A stretch of DNA of 64,000 nt, taken from Alligator mississippiensis. Taxonomy: Eukaryota > Chordata > Crocodylia > Alligatoridae. Position 1 is the first letter of the stretch. Each line of letters begins with the position of its first letter. This document shows positions 47,036 to 58,249 of the stretch, piece after piece. The notes beneath the pieces are model-generated. The model had not been told where the DNA came from and made no database searches. It saw only the letters and a list, made by a program, of their open reading frames with translations. The stretch is from positions 66,664,716-66,728,715 of the forward strand of contig NC_081831.1 in the NCBI RefSeq assembly GCF_030867095.1. The letters are read 5' to 3'. The position numbers were made by a program, and so were the translations under genes.

Positions 47036-49388
47036 GAATACAGTAAAAATCCCTTTTGAAAGTAACAAATTAAACCATGTTGATGGATACAGTAATTATA
47101 CCGAACGGGTCCTTGACTCCAGGTAAGGCGAATGATAAGAGCACACTGGTACTTAATGGGAGAGACAAATAGATAGCTTTAGCATGCAAAGTGTAGTACC
47201 AAGATCATACGCAAGAGGAGTACAGGGAGAACTCTACCGCCACAACTGTTCTTCCTAGAAACAACCAAAGAAATATTGTCTGTAAGGGCTGATCCAAACC
47301 TATCTCCCCACAGCAACATGGATGCCAGGAAGACTGGTGAGGATGGTGAGAAAACTGACTTACTGGTGGTCCTGCAGAGTTGGCTAAGGTAATGCCAGCA
47401 ATTCTAGCTTGTCCTTCAAACCCTATGAAGTACAAGAGAGACAAAGTTGCTTAGTCATTGAAAAGACTACAGGGTTAATTGAAATTACTTGGAGTTCTTT
47501 ATAGGAAGAGAGACATTATAAAGGTCCTCAAGGTCCATATGTACATTAAACAGACAATTTGCCAGTAGATAGCACTTGAAAATATATAACAGAGCTTCTA
47601 GGTTTTGTAGGACATTGGTGTTGAGCTGCTTTTCATATCTGGCCTTAACACCATCCAAAAGGTGCCTTGTTGGAGTGATATAGGAAGTTCTGTCACCATT
47701 GCTGTTGCCTGTGCAACATCACACTTCCTGGCAATTCATATGCAGCCCATTGTCATGATTTGGTCAAGCCAAGCTCTCAAACACATTCTGTCTTAGCACA
47801 AGGGCTCATTTGAATTGTTAAAATGGGCTCTCTGAATTTTGGCTTTTTAGTGTGTGCAAATCTTTCTTCATTTTGGGGTGAAAACAGGGACTAGAAGTAG
47901 CTGACAGATAATGGAGTAGGCCAGAGAGTAATCATTTCCAAGAAGAAGTTTCTACACAAAAGCTACACAAATGTACATGAAACATGTAGGGAAGGGAAAG
48001 AGATAGGCCCCCTTCACTGTGACATGCTTTCAAGGTTTATCAGTATATTCTCCATTGAGTTTGCAAAGAAGTGCATTGTAGATGTGTTATTCTGCTATTA
48101 ATCCAGATTAACTCCACTGACATGAATGGCATTACTCCACTACAAAAGAGAACAAAATTTAGGCCAGAATAGCCAATTCTCTTTTCACTAATACTAGTGT
48201 AAATTTAGAAGAACTTCAATGAAGCCAAAAGGTTTGCACCAGAGCAATAGAATCTTAATCACTGATACGAATTTTAAAATGTAGATCCTTTGTGGGAGGA
48301 AGAGTGAAAAGAAACAGGATAATTGTTCTTTTTAAATAGTTGACATAGGAAAATAGAAGATAAAACATTAAAGTCAGAAGAGCTCTAAAAGTTTCAAGGT
48401 CTTGTCTAAACATACATGGACTCTTAATTACTAGGGGGCTTTTTAAAGGGGTTTATTTGAAACCCCAAAGCCAGTCATCAAATCAAACTGACTCCCACTT
48501 TCTCCCTATATTTTATTTTGATCAAATGTCAAAAAGGCTCTTAAAAGATTACATCTGATTTTACAAACAAAATCAAGACTTTGGTCTTCTTGTTCACGTA
48601 TAATTACAAAAAAAAAAATCAAGAAAACGTTCTCTTCTGTATTTAATAGGCAAGATCCATCCTGCATACCCCAAGGTTGTTTAGACCTATCATCTTAATA
48701 GATAACAATCTACCAGGCTGCACGCAGACTGTAAATTTGTCTGCCTTTCATTTTACATATAATTTTCCCCAAATGTAGCATTTTCCATTAGATATTCTCA
48801 ATTGCGGCGCAGTAGTCACTTATGTTGCTTACTTAGATTTCTGTGTGCACCCAAAGGATTTGCAGTTCTATGCTAATGTAATACATAGAGTCACCTTGAC
48901 TTCACATTTATCAGCTTATGCAAGCTCTAACCTTTTACTGCACTGCAACAGAAATGTCACTGCTGTTCAACCCAGAAATGACAAACAAACAACTTCATTG
49001 CCAGTAATGTATTTAGGAGGCCAAATGGCTTAGTGGGTGAGATGATGGGTCTGCAAGCAGAGCTCTTGTTAAATGCTATGTGAACCAAAATGTGCAACCT
49101 TAACTCTATTCTTAGGCAGAGCTGTGTTTTTTAAAGGACCGTACCTTTATCACTATCTGGCAATAAGGAGAACACGTGGGCTGTCACAAATGCTGCCTGT
49201 CAGCCCTCCATAGCTTAGATCCCCACGACTCAGAATTTGTGGTATTACTCAGACAGGTCCTTCAGCTCAGTTTACAGTCCAAGGGATCTGTGCAGAAATA
49301 GTGTCCTAGCAGCCCGTTGGGCCTTCCTGCAAGCCAGAATTCACCTTCCTTTCCCTGTAAAATAATTAAAACAAAAGCTGCGAAAAGG
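47036..49388. other. 2.3 kb with no gene recognised
   Basis: At 48105-48175 'ccagattaactccactgaca' and 'ggcattactccac' resemble an ancient amniote repeat. At 49026 an isolated tRNA A-box-like word occurs without a B box. No exon was recognised. Confidence 0.35.
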
Positions 49389-49489
49389 GTTTCATAGGTT
49401 TCATAGGCATTAGGGCTGGAAGGGACCTTGGAAGATCATCGAGTCCAGCCCCCCGCCCAAAGGGCAGGACGTCAGCTGGGGTTATAGGA

Positions 49490-50268
49490 TCCCAGCAAGA
49501 TAAGCATCCAGTTTCATCTTGAAGGTGTTCAATGAAGGCGCTTGAACAACCTCCGGTGGCAGGCTGTTCCAGACCTTGGGGGCTCGGACAGTAAAGAAAT
49601 TCTTCCTAATGTCCAGCCTGAAACGATCTTGTAGTAGTTTGTGACCATTCGTCCTCGTCATCCCCTTGGGGCGCTCTGGTGAACAAACGTTCCCCTAGAT
49701 ACTGGTGGTCACCCCTGATAAACTTGTAGGTGGCCATCAGATCACCCCTGAGCCTGCGCTTTTCCAGGCTAAAGAGCCCCAGGGCTCTCAGCCTGTCATT
49801 GTAGGGTCTGCTTCCCTGACCTCTGATCATGCACGTGGCTCTTCTCTGGACTCTCTCAAGCTTCTCCACATCCTTTTTGAATTGTGGAGCCCAAAACTGG
49901 ACGCAGTACTCCAGCTGCGGCCTCACTAAGGCCGAGTACAGGGGGAGAATGACGTCCCGGGATTTGCTTGAGAAGCATCTATGGATGCAAGGCAGCGTTT
50001 TGGTTGCTTTACTAGCCGCAGCATCGCATTGCAGGCTCATGTTCATCTTGTGGTCAATGATGACCCCCAAGTCTCTTTCTTCCATAGTGCTAACCAACAG
50101 AGCACTGCTGAGCCTATAAGGATGCTGCGGGTTTTTTTTCCCAAGGTGGAGAACCTTGCATTTATCGGTGTTGAACACCATCAGATTCTCATCCGCCCAC
50201 TTGCTGAGCCTGTCCAGGTCAGCCTGGATCATCCGCCTGTCTTCTGGTGTGGATGCTTTGCCCCAAAG
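49490..50268 (-). pseudogene. CR1 ORF2 C-terminal part
   Basis: It continues in the same frame after the stop (open 50268 to 49606), with NTDKCKVLHLGKKNPQ, SALVRPQLEYCVQFWAP and LEKRRLRGDLMATYKF. Near 49670 a single-base frameshift moves the rest of the C-terminus (RKNFF, VWNSLPPEVV and SLNTFK type motifs, 49660-49490) into another frame. The segment would encode the thumb and C-terminal region used in target binding. Confidence 0.85.
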
Positions 50269-52278
50269 TTAGGTGTCATTGGCGAACTTGGCCAGTCCGC
50301 TTCTGACTCCAGTGTCCACATCATTAATGAAGATGTTGAACAGTATGGGTCCAAGGACAGAGCCCTGGGGGACCCCACTGGTCACAGGACACCACGATGA
50401 GTGACTTCCATCAATTACTACCCTCTGGGTCCGACCCCGGAGCCAATTTTCCAGCCAGTGGCTCGTGGAGGACCCAAGGCAACAATTGGCCAGTTTCTCC
50501 AAGAGACGATCATGAGACACCAGATCGAAGGCTTTTTTGAAGTCAAGATATATGACATCAATCTCATCTCCCTTGTCCAGGTGATAGGTCACCTGGTCGT
50601 AGAAGGAAATGAGATTGGTCAAGCAAGACCTACCCGCAACAAACCCGCGCTGGCTATCCCTTAAGATGTTGGCGTCGGCCAGTCCATTAAGGATGGCCTC
50701 CTTAATAAACTTTTCTAAGACCTTCCCCGGGATAGAAGTCAGGCTGATGGGCCTATAGTTAGCCGGATCCACTTTCCTCCCTTTCTTGAAGATAGGCACC
50801 ACGTTGGCCTTCTTCCAGTCTTCGGGCACTACACCAGAGCGCCAAGAGTTTTCAAAGATCCGCGCTAGAGGCTGGGCTATGATGCTCGCCAGCTCCTTGA
50901 GTACCCTGGGGTGAAGATTGTCAGGGCCGGCTGACTTGAAGGTATCCAGCTTCTCAAGATGTTCCTTCACAAAGTCAGCATTAATGGAGGGCAGGGGATC
51001 ACCCTCACCCAGACTTAACGGCCCTGTAGCAGGCACGGGCGTCCCATGGCGCTGATGAAAGACCGACGCAAAGTACCTATTTAATAGGTTGGCTTTTTCC
51101 TGGGCGTCAGTTGTCAGTTGCCCCATCTGGTTCAGCAGGGGTCCAACGTTGCCCCTGCTTTTCCTCCGGCTCCCCACATATCTGAAAAAGGACTTTTTAT
51201 TATCCTTGATGCTCAAAGCTAGCTGGAGTTCAGTTGCAGCCTTGGCTTTCCTGGTCTGCTCCCTACAGGACCGGACCAGTGCAGAATAATCCTCCTTGGA
51301 GGTGACTCCCATCCTCCATCCTTTGTAGGCCTTTCTTTTTAGCCTCAGGAGGTCTGCTAGGTCCCTGGAGAGCCACGGGGGCTGCTGTGCCCTCTTGCTG
51401 CCTTTCCTCCGAGATGGAATAGACTTAGTTTGTGCATTGAGGATCGCTCCCTTGAGGAGCAACCACTCTTCTTGAACTCCCCTCTCCCTGTGGTCACAGT
51501 CCCTTAGGGCCTCACTGACAAGCCTCCTGAGCTTGTCAAAGTCGGCTTTCCTGAAGTCAAGGACTTGCGTGTTGCTGACTGACTTGCCAGCTTTTCGGCG
51601 GATGGTGAAGGTGATCAGCTCGTGGTCGCTGTCACCCAGCTTCCCATCGATCACTAGGTCGCCGACTAGGTCCTCCCCAGTAGCCAGCACCAGGTCGAGC
51701 AGCGCTTTGCCTCTCGTTGGCCCATAGACTTCTTGAGTCAGGTAGAGGTCATCCACGCACGAGAGGAAGCTCTGCGACCGCTCAGATTTTGCTGAGCGAT
51801 CCTCCCACGAGATGTCTGGGTAATTGAAGTCACCCATGACAACCATGGTCCTGGAGCAAGCTGCTTCAGCCAGTTCCTGGGCAAACTCCTGGTCTAGCTC
51901 AGGACTTTGGGTGGGAGGTCTGTAATAGACTCCCACCATTGTGTCCCCTGTGCTGTGTTCCCCACGGATTTTAACCCAGAGGGTCTCCAGCCGTCCACCC
52001 TGGTCGCCAATATCGGCTTGCAGGGACGTGTAGCTTTCCTTAACATAGAGAGCTACACCCCCGCCCCTTTTCTCTACACGATCCCTCCTGTACAGGGTAT
52101 AGCCATCTATCCCCATGGTCCAGTCATGGGTGGAGTCCCACCAGGTCTCCGTGATCCCTATGACATCGTAATTGTTTGCACTGAGCAGGAGGATGAGCTC
52201 CTCCTGCTTATTCCCCAAGCTCCTGGCATTTGTGTACAGGCAGGCAAGTGCCCCCTGGGGGGCTCCTTCCTTGCCCAC
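50269..52278 (-). pseudogene. CR1 ORF2: endonuclease plus reverse transcriptase, stopped at the active site
   Basis: The 669-codon frame contains an APE-type endonuclease (residues about 11-220: [11 protein letters not shown], catalytic Glu in ITETWWD at residue 44, [15 protein letters not shown]) and a non-LTR reverse transcriptase ([52 protein letters not shown]). It ends at the catalytic box. The expected FADD reads FAND (Asp to Asn codon at 50278-50280), and two codons later a TAA (50269-50271) replaces the usual Lys. Both lesions inactivate the enzyme. Everything upstream is open. Confidence 0.9.
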
Positions 52279-52394
52279 AGATTTTACCAGGGCTGGGGCT
52301 GGGGTGGGCTCCCTTGAGTGCCGTGATCCGCTGGCTTTGCAAGGATTGTTCAGCGGGCCAGCAGTGGCGGTAGTCCCCCTGTCCCCCAGCGGGC

Positions 52395-53310
52395 TTAGTT
52401 TAAAGCCCGGTGGAGCAGGTCAGCCAGTCTGGCTGAGAAGAGCCTCCTCCCTAGGGGAGAGAGGTGGAGACCATCTCTTCCCAGCAGCTCGCTGCCTCTC
52501 TCGCCAAAGAGCGGGCTGTGGTCATGAAAGCCAAAGCCTTCCTGACGACACCAGCGCCGCAGTCTTTGGTTGACCACATAGATCCTCCTGTCCCTTCTCA
52601 GCCCATAGCCTGAGACTGGGAGGATCGACGAGAACACCACCTGTGCCCCCAGACCCTTAAGCCCCGCTCCCAAATCCCTGTAGCGCCTCATGACCTGGCT
52701 GGGAGTGCTCCGAGCTGTGTCATTGGTGCCCACATGAATAAGGAGCATGGGATAGTGGTCTGTGGGTTTGAGGAGCTTGGGGATCCTCTCCGCAATGTCC
52801 CGGATGCGGGCCCCTGGGAAGCAGCAGACTTGCCGGGCTAAGGGGTCAGGGTGGCAGATTGGCCCCTCCGTCCCCCCTCAGGAGGGAGTCTCCCACAACA
52901 AACACCTTACGTTTTGTCTCGGGGAGAGCAGGGGCGGGAGCTGCAGTTGGGCCCGTGTTGCCTGTGGGGGCTGGCAACTCAGCAGGCTCTGCTGGGGCAG
53001 CAAGAGGTGCGTCCCTGTCGCTCAGTTGTGGCGGGGGAGGGGCCTTGGTGCGGCGGGCCTTAGGGCCCTTGACCACCGTGGTCCATGCCCCTGGCTGGAC
53101 ACAGCAGGAGGTCCCAGAGTCCTCCTCTGGCGTGGAGGGAGACTGTGATCTATCCTCTGCCTCCCGGGGGAGAAGGGCCTGGCAGTAGGAGTCTATCTCC
53201 TGTTCGCAGTCCCTGATGGCACGCAGTCTGTGGACTGTGGCCTGGAGCTCCTCCAGCTGGCGTGCCAGAGACCCCAAAAGGGAGCAGACCCCGCAAGGGA
53301 AGGTCGCCAT
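52395..53310 (-). pseudogene. CR1 ORF1 (esterase-type), frameshifted
   Basis: The first frame (53310-52846, 154 codons) begins MATFPCGVCSLLGSL, with a leucine-rich helical N-terminus (about residues 10-35), then a proline/alanine-rich linker. It ends just after VVGDSLLRG, block I of an SGNH/GDSL esterase. The second frame (52748-52395) holds the remaining esterase blocks: IHVGTNDTARS and GRDGLHLSPLG. The break coincides with a run of six C on the + strand (52872-52877); one base fewer would keep the frame open, so a 1-nt insertion is the likely lesion. An assembly error in the homopolymer is possible. ORF1 esterases of CR1 are thought to aid RNP or membrane interactions. Confidence 0.85.
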
Positions 53311-53705
53311 GCTCCCAGGCCCCAGAGCCTGAAAAAGGGACAGGCAGCCCCCGCAGCCGAGAGCCAGGGGCTCCGTCTGCGTGGAGCCCAGAACCAGGGG
53401 CTCCGTCTGGGTGGCCGTCTCTGAGGTGCCAGAGGGGGGGCCGCGGAGCCCGAGGGGACCCTCGGGGTGCGGCGCGTGCCCATCCGTGTCATGCCTCAGG
53501 TAGGCTGGCTATGGCTGGGACTGTCTACCCTGGGGGGTGCGCAGGCAGGGTCTGGCGCCCTCCCGCACGCCCTCCCGCACGAACTCCGCGCTAACTCACG
53601 CGCTGGCAGAGAAGCGCGCCTGTTTGTGCAGCCTGTTCGTGCGGCTCCGGTCGCGTGGCTCCCTGGGGGGCTGGGCGAAGAGGGAAGGAGGGGAAGGAGG
53701 GGAAG

Positions 53706-54172
53706 ACTCCTAAGAGATAATTTAACAGTTTTTAGCATGAAGATGTCAGTTGTGTGACCTCAATGGATAATGGAGCTAATGGAAGAAACTCCCAGCCAAT
53801 GGCTCTTATAGAATAATCTTGACCTTCACACTCAAGATTTGCAAGGGGCTTTTGCTGTCCAGCTCCTATAAAGATGGAGGAGGTCTCTGTGTGATGAAAT
53901 TTCCTTGATCTAGAACCTCAGAGGATGTAGCTCAGGGTTGATCCATTAAAGCCTACTTCACTTAATACTAGTCCAACATGCTTGCTGAGATTTTGTGCTC
54001 ATAGGTCTTTGGTGCACTGCATGAATCTCATAGCTCAAGAGGGAGAGAGAGGAATTAACGTGGCTTAAAGATGTCCATTTGTTGTCCCAGTTCCAGGCTG
54101 CTGCAGAGATCAGTTCTGATCCTGGAACGATTTAGGCCCATACATCAATTTCTCCTCAGCTGCCTCAAATCC
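53706..54172. other. No gene recognised
   Basis: AT-rich sequence between the CR1 5' end and the hAT element. Nothing recognised. Confidence 0.4.
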
Positions 54173-54180
54173 CCGTAGCA

Positions 54181-54699
54181 CAGCAGGGACCAACCTTTTT
54201 GGCAGGCATACCACAAATCAGCTCACAGGGGAGAAGCTGTTCTGCCCAGCGTACTTCACTGATAGCTCAATGCTCATGCAAAATTGGTGCATGCACATGG
54301 GGGAGAAGCCATTCTCCTGCAGCCAGAGCAGGAAGAGCTTCGCCAAGAGCTCCACGCTCACCAAGCACCTGCACATGCACACGGGGGAGAAGCCATTCTC
54401 CTGTGCCCGCTGCAGAAAGAGATTCATTGAGAGGTCCAATCTCACCAAGCACCTGTGTGCACACAGGAAGCAGAAACTGTTCTCCTGCAGTCAGTGCAGG
54501 AAGAGCTTCACACGCAGCTCCAAAGTCACCATATACCTGTGGCACTCTGATGCGCTTCCCCTGTCCAGTCTGCTGCTCTGCTTTCTGCTCCCTGCCCTAT
54601 CTGCCATTGTGCTGCCTGCCCCCTCCCCAACGTGCCACATGCCACACACAGGCTGCCTGTGCCACTTGTGGCACTCGTGCTGCAGGTTGGCCACCTCTG
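54181..54699. mobile_element. hAT-type element carrying a zinc-finger segment
   Basis: The left end is CAGCAGGGACCAACCTTTTT and the inverted right end is CAGAGGTGGCCAACCTGCAG. The 8-bp flanks (ccgtagca at 54173-54180, atgtagtg at 54700-54707) match at four positions, with three of the four differences being transitions, so the duplication is plausible but decayed. The left ~320 bp of the interior encodes degenerate C2H2 fingers. The right ~165 bp recurs inverted at 56491-56705 without the finger part. No transposase. Confidence 0.65.
54219..54545 (+). pseudogene. C2H2 zinc-finger fragment
   Basis: An open frame (ATG at 54270, open upstream to about 54219) repeats the finger unit with 28-residue period and TGEKPFSC-type linkers. 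Counting from the ATG, finger 2 (C17...H33, H37) has its second Cys changed to Ser. Finger 3 (C45, C48, H61, H65) is intact. Finger 4 (C73, C76) lacks its histidines. The upstream finger is also degraded. The linker THTGEKP is conserved only between fingers 2 and 3. There is no effector domain and no introns, so this is a fragment of a zinc-finger transcription-factor gene, not a working gene. Parent gene unknown. Confidence 0.8.
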
Positions 54700-55199
54700 A
54701 TGTAGTGTATACCCCCTCAATCCATCCCATACACTAAAGGTCCCTGGGAGGAGGGGAAACCTTGCAGATTCCTTTTGTGAAGCGTGGCTCTGGGGCCTCT
54801 TTTATCCTGCTAGAGCAGACCAGAAAGAGTCCCGAGTCTCTCCCATATTCTTTCACACAAATAGACACTGCACTTTAAGAGGCTTTGGCATGAACCAGTT
54901 GAAACCAGTTGTGATGTTACGCAGAAGTTCACGTGAAGCAAAGTTGATCAGTTAGGATTCAGGCACTAAATGAAGCAAATCACTATGAGGTTCCTTGGCT
55001 TTGAGTGAGGACAACAATGAAGGAAAAGCTGAGACGGTGTAATAGCACTTTACTCTGTATCAGCAACCAATTGTTGCCAACCAAATTGAAAATGGTCAGG
55101 AGGGAACTTTAGGTGGCTCTGAAGTGTGAAATATTTTAAAGTTTGCAGATAACTCAGGCAAAGGAGACTAATTGTGAAGTTGTAACACCAGATTAGAGA

Positions 55200-56490
55200 A
55201 GTCCTGTGCTCCGCATAAAGATGAAATCTAGGAGTTCTTTTGTTCTGACTATTTAAAAACTTCAGTTTAAACAGAAAGGAGCATGGAAATCGAGAGGAGT
55301 TTGATAATGATCAAAGGCTGAAAAGCCAATCTTGCAATTTAGAGGGGCACTGATAAAAGACCAGATTGTCTGAGATCTGGGACCAAACCCTCAGAGGCAA
55401 TGGAAAACCTATTACTAACCTTTGATAAAGCAATTAGAATTTGCCAAGCAAAGGAAGTCACCTGGACAAACTAAAGCCTAGGGATGGCAAACAGTGCTCT
55501 GACAGTAAGAAAGAGGTAGAAAAACCAACATTTTCAAAAAAGAGAGATATGAGGCAGAAAGACAGATAGAGCTCAAAACTGGAGTCCACAGAGAGCAGCA
55601 CTTCCAGCTACAAGCTCTGTGGCAAAACACCACAAACCAGGACAACACATAACATATGGAAAAAGATGCAAGAACTTCAAGGATTAAATCATTTTGCAAG
55701 AGTCTGCAAGCATTAGCAGAGTGTGCGCAGTACAGACAGAGAGAAAGACAAGAGCACTGCTAGTGCAGAGGAATGCCTTAACCCCCAACACTTCAGCAGA
55801 AGATGATGGTTGGAGCTTGCTTTCAAATTAAAACTTTTGTTAATCTGGAGTTGGAAACTGGTATACAACGTAACCTAGTGCCAGAAACACTGAAAGAAAT
55901 GCCACTGATGGAACAAAGTAAATATGCTGTTTTGGTTTTCCCCACCGCAGCAGATGTAAACTATATTTATGTGTCTATAATACACTGGAATGATCCAATT
56001 TGTAATAGTATCAGGGACAAGAGTTGCCAGGGCTGTATTAAAAAGTGTCAGGCTCTTGGTCTCATCAAGAGAGTGCACTCATTGGAAGAGCAGGGGAACA
56101 AATTAATGGAGGGAAAGTTTGCAGAGGTCTTTCCTGAGATGAAAAAATTCTGAGAGTGTAAACGGTACAGCTAAAAGGGTTCAGCTGCTGAATAATGCAC
56201 ACCCTTAGGAAAGCTTCCTTTACTCCTCCTTTAGGTTAAAGAGGAACCAGATAAGGTAATTTTGCTAGGAATCACAGAGCAAGCGGAGGAAAAGGTGGGG
56301 GAGCTGATACCAGATAATTTCTGCACCTGAATCATTAAGACAGGTGTCCTTAGAGAAAAAAAGACCAGATGTTTATGCACATTCAACACCCCTTTTGGGG
56401 AAACACTGTTTCCATAGACTACCACATGAGTCTAGTTTGGTATCCAAGAGATCCCACAGGAAAATACAACACATTTTAGATGGCTTAGAG
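55200..56490 (+). pseudogene. Decayed Ty3/gypsy-type gag-protease-RT remnant
   Basis: Motifs follow the gag-pol order of a vertebrate gypsy-class LTR retrotransposon in shifting + frames. A capsid-like stretch (DKAIRICQAKEV, about 55421-55456) is followed by a zinc-knuckle remnant (about 55660-55712) whose second Cys is Phe and which contains a frameshift. Then comes an aspartic-protease-like segment in the 116-codon frame 55803-56153, where the catalytic DTG reads ETG (LELETG, about 55848-55865). The protease/RT linker has 'LGLIKRVHSLEE', and a reverse-transcriptase scrap has 'TFNTPFG' (about 56379-56399) followed by stops. No LTRs were recognised. A host-genome relic, clearly inactive. Confidence 0.65.
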
Positions 56491-56710
56491 CAGGGGACTA
56501 AACTGTGACATGTGTGTCACAAGTGACATAGGCAGCCTCTGTGTGTGGCAGCTGGCAGACTGGGGAGGGGACAAGCAGCAGAGTGGCAGATAGGGCAGGG
56601 AGCAGAAAGCAGAGCACCGCATCGGGCAGGGAACATAGGGCAAGGAGCAGAAAGTGGAGCAGCAGATTGGTCGGGGGAAAGGAATCAGAGTGGCAGCTGG
56701 GGAGGGCTGG
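56491..56710. mobile_element. hAT-related repeat inserted in the gypsy remnant
   Basis: It starts CAGGGGACTAAACTGTGAC directly after RT-like sequence. It is homologous, in opposite orientation, to the right ~165 bp of the 54181-54699 element (shared 'gtggcagat...gggcagggagcagaaag' core, partly duplicated here). The similarity stops at about 56705, exactly where the other copy enters its zinc-finger part. The 8 bp before it (gcttagag, 56483-56490) would be one side of the duplication; the other side and the true 3' end were not found. A poly-T run follows at about 56747. Confidence 0.6.
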
Positions 56711-58249
56711 CTTCAACTTATTTAAAGGGTTTGGGGAAAGGACACTTTTTTTTTTTTTTTTTTTAAGGAAAATCAACACAAGGGCATGACCGGAGGCTTT
56801 GGAGAGAGCCAGAACTGCTGTTGACCTAAAGTGAAACAAACCACCCTATCCAGTCAGAGCAACAGAAATAACACACCTGGGACACAGCTAGCAGGGCATA
56901 GGGGACAGATAGGTCCCTCATGCTTGTTAGAGGGAAACCTTCACCCACATGCTTGTTCCAACAAGCAGACTATCAACTTTCCTTGGAAGTAGTGAGCTAG
57001 TTAGGCAAAACTATGCCTAATGCAGCTGTTACTGAACAACCAATCTGAGAGTACAAGTACCTGAATGTGGGGGAGAAATAAAGAGAGTTTGAGGATAAAA
57101 GGGCCCAGCCCTAAGGTTCTGTAACAGTAACTATTTTGTCTAAGGGATGCATACAGACACAACCCTGCCATAATCCTATTACAACAGCATGGCACGAGCT
57201 TAATGGCTTATGTGTCAGGGGCTCTAATACACTCAAAAAGAGAAGGCGGCTTTGGCTTCATCCATATGTATGTATGGTTTAATATCTTTATGTATAAATG
57301 GCTTGTATTAGCTGTAGAGGACCATTAAAAAAACAAAATAACACTTGGAAAAAGAGGTCTGGACAATGGACAACACATAAGGAAAAGTGTGCCAGAGTCA
57401 GATCCTAAATACTTTTGGTAAAACACCTTCATGAAAACCCAAGCTAAATTCTGCCCTCAGTTACAATACTGTGAATCCAGGCTTATTGTAGGAAGCCAAG
57501 AGATGAACATATCTGGACTTGAACTAGGGTAACTTGAGGACAAAATCTGGCTCATGATCTTAAAGCCATAGTTCAGTTCTTCCATAAATATTACAGACTT
57601 AGGAGAGTCTCAGTTTTCCTAGGGAAAGTTGGATGCAACTTTTTGCTTTTCCATAGGATACCATTACTTTTATTTATTTTTTTTTTTTGCAGTCATTTTT
57701 GCCGCATTGTTGTGAAAACTTGACTGCAGGTGATAAAATTTAATGGACGCTGTTCAAGAACACTAATGGCTAATTAGATGCATAATGCAATCTTGAGATG
57801 AGAATTGCTGCTAAAATTCCATTTCCATGGGCATTTGTCATGAAAAATCACAGTGAGTTTTAATCACGATAAGAATGAGTTCACAAGGGAAAAAAAAATT
57901 ACATCCTCTCCAGTATCCTTTCCAGTACTTGCACACATATAAACTAGACACACACCTTCCTGGGGTTATTTGACCCCTGCAGTCTTTGCTGTCCAGAGCA
58001 GGGGGGCTGGTCCTCACAAGGTCCTTTTCAGCCCTAAACTTCTGTGAATCTGAACTGGGTTTAGTCTCAAAGGACTTAATCACCTGGAAGTGTCAGGAGG
58101 ATGGTGCTGCTGGAATCTCCAAAGAAAGATGTGTACTGAAAAGGAGATGGTGCATTTTTAAAGCACAGCTTCTTCCAGCAGGGCTCCCTTGTGCTGGGTG
58201 CTGCACATGCTTATAGGACATGGCAAAATCCAAACCATGAAATAGCCAA
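56711..58249. other. No gene recognised
   Basis: A T tract lies at about 57669-57688 and an AATAAA-containing segment near 57080. Possibly includes unrecognised downstream parts of the gypsy element. No exon was recognised. Confidence 0.35.

Larger units (their letters stand above)
49389..53705 (-). mobile_element. Near full-length CR1 LINE (about 4.3 kb)
   Basis: Oriented on the minus strand: GC-rich 5' UTR (about 53705-53311), ORF1 (53310-52395, broken), ORF2 (52278 to about 49490, broken), short 3' UTR and a terminal octamer-like repeat (ttcatagg, 49391-49406). The 5' edge is placed where GC-rich sequence changes to AT-rich at about 53700. CR1 copies are usually severely 5'-truncated, so one retaining the 5' UTR and both ORFs is uncommon. 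Low divergence from consensus-like motifs suggests a relatively young insertion. Confidence 0.9.

Noticed and set aside
49020..49060. tRNA-like A box (tggcttagtggg)
   Set aside because: No B box at the right distance and no cloverleaf pairing could be made, so neither a tRNA nor a clear SINE head.
51089..52317. Several + strand frames of 60-140 codons
   Set aside because: They are antisense shadows of CR1 ORF2.
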